From contig JASAOO010002849.1 of the NCBI GenBank assembly GCA_030849075.1, positions 1 through 11,253 on the forward strand: 11,253 bases of DNA, given 5' to 3'. Within the stretch, counting starts at the first letter, position 1. Every line of letters starts with the position of its first letter. The notes under the pieces were generated by a model. That model searched no databases, was not told the origin of the DNA, and saw only the letters and a program-made list of their open reading frames with translations. This DNA comes from Zelonia costaricensis (taxonomy: Eukaryota > Euglenozoa > Kinetoplastea > Trypanosomatida > Trypanosomatidae). This document shows positions 7,413 to 11,253 of the stretch, in pieces. Both the position numbers and the translations under genes were made by a program.

Positions 7413-7798
7413 TGCTCCGCAGCAAGTGCGTGGCGCGTCGTCTCGTGCAGAAAACAAAAAAAACAGGAAAACAAAAGTGGGGTGGTGAAGCTTCACGCCA
7501 GGCGTCGCTTACGTTTTCTATGTGCGAGCGAAAGCGCTAGGCTGGGTGGATGATGGAGAAGTGCGCGAGGCAGGGTTACGTGCGCACGGCAGCTGAAGAG
7601 CCGGGGCGAGAACGAGAAGGCGGGGCTCAGAGAGCGCGCAGGCGTGCGGAGAGGAGAGGCAGCCCGCAAGAAGATGGGAAGCACAGCAGGATTAATGGGC
7701 GACAGCACGCCGGTGACAAACGCGAGGTGTGGAGGGAGAGGTGGAGAAGTGTAGCGGGGAAGCAGCGCAGGCCACGGTGGTGACCAAGACGGCGGCCC

Positions 7799-7808
7799 GG
7801 GGGGGGGG
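7799..7808 (+). repeat. Poly(G) run of 10
   Basis: Uninterrupted run of 10 G on the plus strand directly after CCC, in the spacer between the two genes. The adjoining C3 could fold onto part of the run. Confidence 0.9.
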
Positions 7809-8132
7809 CAAACAGACCGCAATACGCAGGGAACGAAAAGCACGAGTGCGTGGGGCGCTCCTGAGGTGCTTCACTGTCTTGGTGAATGTGGAGAGGCCGG
7901 CGGCTGAGCTGTGCGTCGTGTCCCAAGGCAGTGAAGCCTACGACCGTGATCGGCAAGAGGAGGGAAAGAAAGAAAGCGAGAGAGACGAGCTGTGTGCGCC
8001 TCGCGATTAATGCCAACGCGAGGGAGCAGCTGCCACACACGACATGCAGAAGTGCGGCACCGAATGCCCACCAGGTTGCGGCCGGCGGGGCAAGGTGGGA
8101 GGAGATGGGAGGGAAGGAAGAAACTGAGCGGA

Positions 8133-8144
8133 GGGGGGGGGGGG
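8133..8144 (+). repeat. Poly(G) run of 12
   Basis: The longest G-run in the window. Together with the run of 10 at 8188-8197 it makes a pair of G-blocks 43 bases apart on the plus strand. Confidence 0.9.
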
Positions 8145-8187
8145 CTGAAGCGCGATGCGCCTGCGTCAAGACAGGAAAGGTACAGGA

Positions 8188-8197
8188 GGGGGGGGGG
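8188..8197 (+). repeat. Poly(G) run of 10
   Basis: Uninterrupted run of 10 G on the plus strand, preceded by AGGA. Confidence 0.9.
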
Positions 8198-8352
8198 ACG
8201 ACGGTGCGTGTTCGGGGAGTGAGGTACTTGGTGCTGTGGGTTCTACTCGGTGTGTTGGAGCGATCACCTTGTTCCTTTTTTTTTTCTTCGTTGTTGCTTT
8301 TTGCCGGGCAATGCGGGAAAACAGAAAACGTGGGCAGAAGTTGAGACGTGAA

Positions 8353-8363
8353 GGGGGGGGGGG
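8353..8363 (+). repeat. Poly(G) run of 11
   Basis: Eleven G on the plus strand, followed closely by a further G3 at 8366-8368. It is the G-run closest to the stop codon of the 807-codon gene, about 460 bases downstream of it in transcript orientation. Confidence 0.9.
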
Positions 8364-8821
8364 CAGGGCTGCACCAGGAACGGTTGTGGCCGAGCCGTGA
8401 GGGCATCCGGAAGGCGCGACATCAGCATCTTTTCGTGTGTCTTTTTTCCCGCCGCGAGACGGCGGCGATGGCTGGCGGCAGCTGAAGTGCTGCGGCATTG
8501 CTGTTTGCTTGGTACGGCACTTGATCAGCTCGCTTTTTTTTTCCTTTCGTCGTGGTTGCTGCTGTGCCCGTTTCCAGGGAAGTGCGCAGGTGCGCTGCCG
8601 AACGTGAACGGGAGAGAGGAGATAAAGAGAAGCACCGAGAGCACCCATCCCAGCCCCACCTGCAACGCGTCGCGCTGTCTCTCCATGCGGTTGCTCTTGT
8701 CTTCCACTTCTATGTGTGGCCGCTGACACGCACCTTCGCCAAGCACGGGCGAGGAGAGATCAATTCACAACGACTGCCCCCCCTCCACCTTTTCCCCCGT
8801 CCCCACTGGTGGCCTCCGGCG

Positions 8822-11245
8822 TCACTCGTCCTCCTCGCGCTTGAGGCAGGTCTCCGCCTTCAGCGCTGACCCTTCCGCCTTCGCGTACGGGGTCGAGTCC
8901 AAGTCGCGCATTGCGAGCCGCACAAACGGACCGGAGGCGTAGCGCCAGAGCAGCTGCGCGTACACGAGCGCCGGCGAGTCTGTCCACTCCGTCAGCGAGC
9001 TCAGCACGTCTGTGTCCGTCGAGAATGGCGCTCGCGGGAAGGTGCGGCCCGTCAGGTCGTGCTCCCAGAGGTCACGGTGCTCCGCAAAGAGCGGGTAGTC
9101 CTCGGCCAGAGCCGTCTTGCGCCGCGTGCGCCGCTGCCGCCGCGTGTACAGCGGCGGCGGATCGGCGCTCTCCGCGAGGAGGGCTTGCACGTTCACGCCG
9201 GCCAGGTTGAGCACCGGCTTTGCAGAGGGAGCGCTGTCCTTGCCCGCTGCAGAGCCTGATGGCGCACCGGCAGCTGCATTCGCAGCGGTGGCCGCCGCCT
9301 GCGTGCGCCTATTGGACTTGGGCTTGCAAGAGGCGGAAGTCGCCGCGGAGGGCCCCGGCAGCGCACTCGCCGCCACCGCTACCGGCGGAGCAGGCGCAGA
9401 GGAGGTGGCCGGCGAGGACCGCGGGGAACACAGCACCGCAGCAGACGTCACTGCACTAGGCGCAGATGCGGCTGCAGCTGCGGCTTGCACAGGGGCCTCC
9501 AGGCCACCCGCAGACGGCGGCGAAGAAACAGCGCCGCTGCTCTCGTGTCGCAGCACCGCGCCGCTCTCCGTAGCATTCGCGTCGGCGGTCTTCCCCTCGG
9601 CGGCAATGCAAGGGTCGCCGGCCGGCTGTTTCTCCTCGTCCTCACGGGGCGCCACCTCCTCAGTGCGTCGCACCGTCTGGCCTTCCGCCGCTGGGTCTGG
9701 CGCAGGCTGCCCGAGATGAGTCAACGACGCCGTCTCCGCTGCGGTGCTCGCCTCGTGTCTCGCGTTGCTCCTGGCGACGCGCTCCAGTGCAGGACTTGGG
9801 GGCGCACCCGCATCGATGCGACGCGCGTCGGAGGCCTCCGCTGCCAGTACCGGCGTTGGCGACGCTGCCATGTCGCCACCGCCACCGTCACCCGCTTCCT
9901 CCTCTTCCTTCTCCTCCCCCCTGGCCTCAGTCCTCGCTCCGTCCCCACCGGGCGTGTCAAGTCGCGCGGTCGTGGCACGGCGGGAGGATCGACTGGCACT
10001 TGCCAGCGGGGCGCGGCGGCGCTTCCGCGACGGCGCAGGGACACTCGCCGTGGACACTGCGGGGGAGTCCGGTGACGTCGAGGTGTCGCCAACCTCTGCC
10101 TGCACCTCCGCTGCCCCAGTCCTCCCCGGCGGCGGTGCCGACGCGGCTTCCATCGTTGAGGGCTCGTGTAATGTGGTCTCCTCGGTGTGGGTGTTCCGCT
10201 CAACGACCTCCTCGTCGTCGCTCTTGTCCACCGCGCCGGCTGGCAGCGCCGATGCACCCGCGCACGGCGTGGGCATGGGCGGCGCACCTTCCGGGGCTCG
10301 TGTGCCGTCCTCTTCAGCTACCGTCGTGTGGCCCGCCTTTGGAGCGCCGGTCATACCTGTGGCGCAAGGCACGTCGCCGAAGAGGGTGTCCGCACCCCTG
10401 CCCGGCAACTCGGGAAGGGGCTCGCCCGCAACCTCTGGCGTGGCGGCGTCTTCCTCGCACGCCGCCGTCTGGTCTGGGCCTCGCTGCCCTGCCGATGCGA
10501 GGTCGGTCGACCGTACAGACTCTTCCTGCTGCTGCTGCTGCTGCTGTGGTAGATGCCCAGCGGCTGACCGTGGTGCATTCGGTGGACTCGATGGAGCCAG
10601 AGGCGTCGATGAGGTAGCTGACGGCGACGCCCTGATGACGCCCTCACTTGGGTCTGCATTCGAGCCGAGGACGGAAGCGGTGGTCAGAGGGAGTGCAGAA
10701 GGCACGGCGGACGCGACGGCAGGTGACGCGGACACGGACGGAGGCTGGGAAAGCACCGGCAATGCCTCAGCGGCGGTCGCATCACCGGCACTCGCACAGG
10801 CTGACGAGGACGATGCACCTGAGTGCACCTCCGGCGACCTCGTGCTGCTTGCCGCGTCGATGTGCGCCGCTACGGCCGTAGGAGCGCTGGTCGATGGCAC
10901 GTCCGTGGTGCGCACGGCTGGGAGGGGCTGCAGAGCGGGCAGCGGGGGAGCACTGTCCGCCGCCGGGTCCTGCGCAGTCGTGACCTCCACTGAGGATGAT
11001 GCAGGCGGCGCTTGCATGTCCGCCGTCTCCGGCAACGGCGCCGTCAACTGAGCTTCCGTGTCGATGCTCGCGCTCGATGACACTTCGCGAGATGCGGTTG
11101 GTGCACTGCGCGTGTCTCGTGACGTCTCACAAGACTCTTGGTCAGACGCCGACCTGTCCGGTGCTGGTGCTACGGCGGCGGTGTTGGTGCGCGACAGAGC
11201 TGAGCCGCCACCCCGCTGAGGTGACGAGGAGCGACTGAACGGCAT
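8822..11245 (-). CDS. Hypothetical protein: disordered N-terminal part, distinct basic C-terminal segment
   Basis: I do not recognise this 807-residue protein. Residues 1-675 are dominated by Ala, Ser, Pro, Thr, Glu and Gly with no apparent globular domain. They include a run of seven Gln (234-240), a basic cluster SRKRRR (406-411) followed by further Arg pairs, which could act as a nuclear localisation signal, and an acidic Glu/Gly-rich stretch shortly after. Residues 676-807 differ: they contain aromatic and hydrophobic residues in a domain-like mix, a second basic patch YTRRQRRTRRK (700-710), a WEHDLTGRTFPRAPF block (~727-741) and a helix-like VYAQLLWRY block. The protein ends in an acidic tail. 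That contrast argues for real coding sequence with a conserved C-terminal module. A nuclear or nucleic-acid-binding role is conceivable from the basic patches but is only inference. The ATG is 8 bases from the window edge with no in-frame stop visible upstream, so the true start may lie outside. Confidence 0.8.
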   Translation of the reverse strand: MPFSRSSSPQRGGGSALSRTNTAAVAPAPDRSASDQESCETSRDTRSAPTASREVSSSASIDTEAQLTAPLPETADMQAPPASSSVEVTTAQDPAADSAPPLPALQPLPAVRTTDVPSTSAPTAVAAHIDAASSTRSPEVHSGASSSSACASAGDATAAEALPVLSQPPSVSASPAVASAVPSALPLTTASVLGSNADPSEGVIRASPSATSSTPLAPSSPPNAPRSAAGHLPQQQQQQQEESVRSTDLASAGQRGPDQTAACEEDAATPEVAGEPLPELPGRGADTLFGDVPCATGMTGAPKAGHTTVAEEDGTRAPEGAPPMPTPCAGASALPAGAVDKSDDEEVVERNTHTEETTLHEPSTMEAASAPPPGRTGAAEVQAEVGDTSTSPDSPAVSTASVPAPSRKRRRAPLASASRSSRRATTARLDTPGGDGARTEARGEEKEEEEAGDGGGGDMAASPTPVLAAEASDARRIDAGAPPSPALERVARSNARHEASTAAETASLTHLGQPAPDPAAEGQTVRRTEEVAPREDEEKQPAGDPCIAAEGKTADANATESGAVLRHESSGAVSSPPSAGGLEAPVQAAAAAASAPSAVTSAAVLCSPRSSPATSSAPAPPVAVAASALPGPSAATSASCKPKSNRRTQAAATAANAAAGAPSGSAAGKDSAPSAKPVLNLAGVNVQALLAESADPPPLYTRRQRRTRRKTALAEDYPLFAEHRDLWEHDLTGRTFPRAPFSTDTDVLSSLTEWTDSPALVYAQLLWRYASGPFVRLAMRDLDSTPYAKAEGSALKAETCLKREEDE
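10526..10546 (-). repeat. (CAG)7 tract encoding polyglutamine
   Basis: Seven consecutive CTG on the plus strand read as CAG on the coding strand and encode Q234-Q240 of the 807-residue protein. All seven codons are identical, so replication slippage and length polymorphism are likely. Confidence 0.9.
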
Positions 11246-11253
11246 GCAGAACG

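Larger units (their letters stand above)
5129..8821. other. 3.7-kb intergenic region without a convincing gene
   Basis: The stretch separates the two minus-strand genes and should hold the 5' leader of the PI-kinase gene on the left and the 3' UTR of the 807-codon gene on the right. All open frames are short and biased by homopolymers or dinucleotide repeats. From about 5150 to 8200 the plus strand is markedly purine-rich, with six G-runs of 10-12 and A-runs of 11-13; from about 8250 to 8820 the plus strand carries T-rich tracts instead. I recognised no tRNA, snoRNA or transposase. A SIDER-type degenerate retroposon, common in Leishmania 3' UTRs, cannot be excluded by eye. Confidence 0.7.

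Noticed and set aside
7500..8720. Possible SIDER-type retroposon in the 3' UTR of the 807-codon gene
   Set aside because: The location is typical, but I could not recognise a signature, poly(A) end or target-site duplication by eye; a genome self-comparison would decide.
9744..11051. 435-codon open frame on the plus strand opposite the 807-codon gene
   Set aside because: It is a mirror of the GC-rich minus-strand gene; the minus frame is longer and ends in a domain-like segment, whereas the plus frame is featureless Ala/Ser/Gly/Arg sequence.

Overview
The window looks like nuclear chromosomal DNA from a Leishmania-like trypanosomatid. It has two long, intron-free, GC-rich reading frames on the same (minus) strand. 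They are separated by several kilobases of non-coding DNA full of homopolymers, (GT)n/(CA)n microsatellites and purine/pyrimidine tracts, as expected of a polycistronic unit processed by trans-splicing and polyadenylation. Both proteins carry long Ala/Ser/Gly/Pro-rich linkers, typical of GC-rich Leishmania coding sequence. The genus is an inference from style, not from a marker gene.

Layout, in the direction of transcription (right to left). A gene of at least 807 codons (11245-8822, minus) encodes an unrecognised protein. It has a roughly 670-residue disordered Ser/Ala/Pro/Glu-rich part with a basic nuclear-targeting-like cluster and a seven-residue glutamine run, and ends in a distinct ~130-residue C-terminal segment. 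Next is a 3.7-kb gap (8821-5129) without a convincing gene. It holds many G10-G12 tracts, all on the plus strand, GT/CA microsatellites, several polypyrimidine-AG motifs, and a perfect 48-nt duplication around the single undetermined base at 6809, probably an assembly join. Then a 1449-codon gene (5128-779, minus) encodes a lipid-kinase-family protein: Gly/Ala-rich N-terminal part, FYVE zinc finger (residues ~509-582), helical middle region, and a C-terminal PI3K/PI4K-type kinase domain split by two low-complexity insertions. Positions 1-778 are its 3' flank, again with microsatellites and C- or G-runs.

Functionally, the clearest statement is that the FYVE finger would bind PI3P on endosomal membranes and position the attached PI3K/PI4K-type kinase domain there. 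The catalytic-loop Asp and Asn and the metal-binding Asp are present, but the Gly of the DFG motif is replaced by Arg and the usual glycine/acidic loop near the ATP-binding Lys is divergent. Activity and substrate are therefore uncertain. Nothing ties the two genes to one pathway; co-orientation is normal in trypanosomatid gene clusters. I found no tRNA, rRNA, CRISPR array, transposase or recognisable retroposon.
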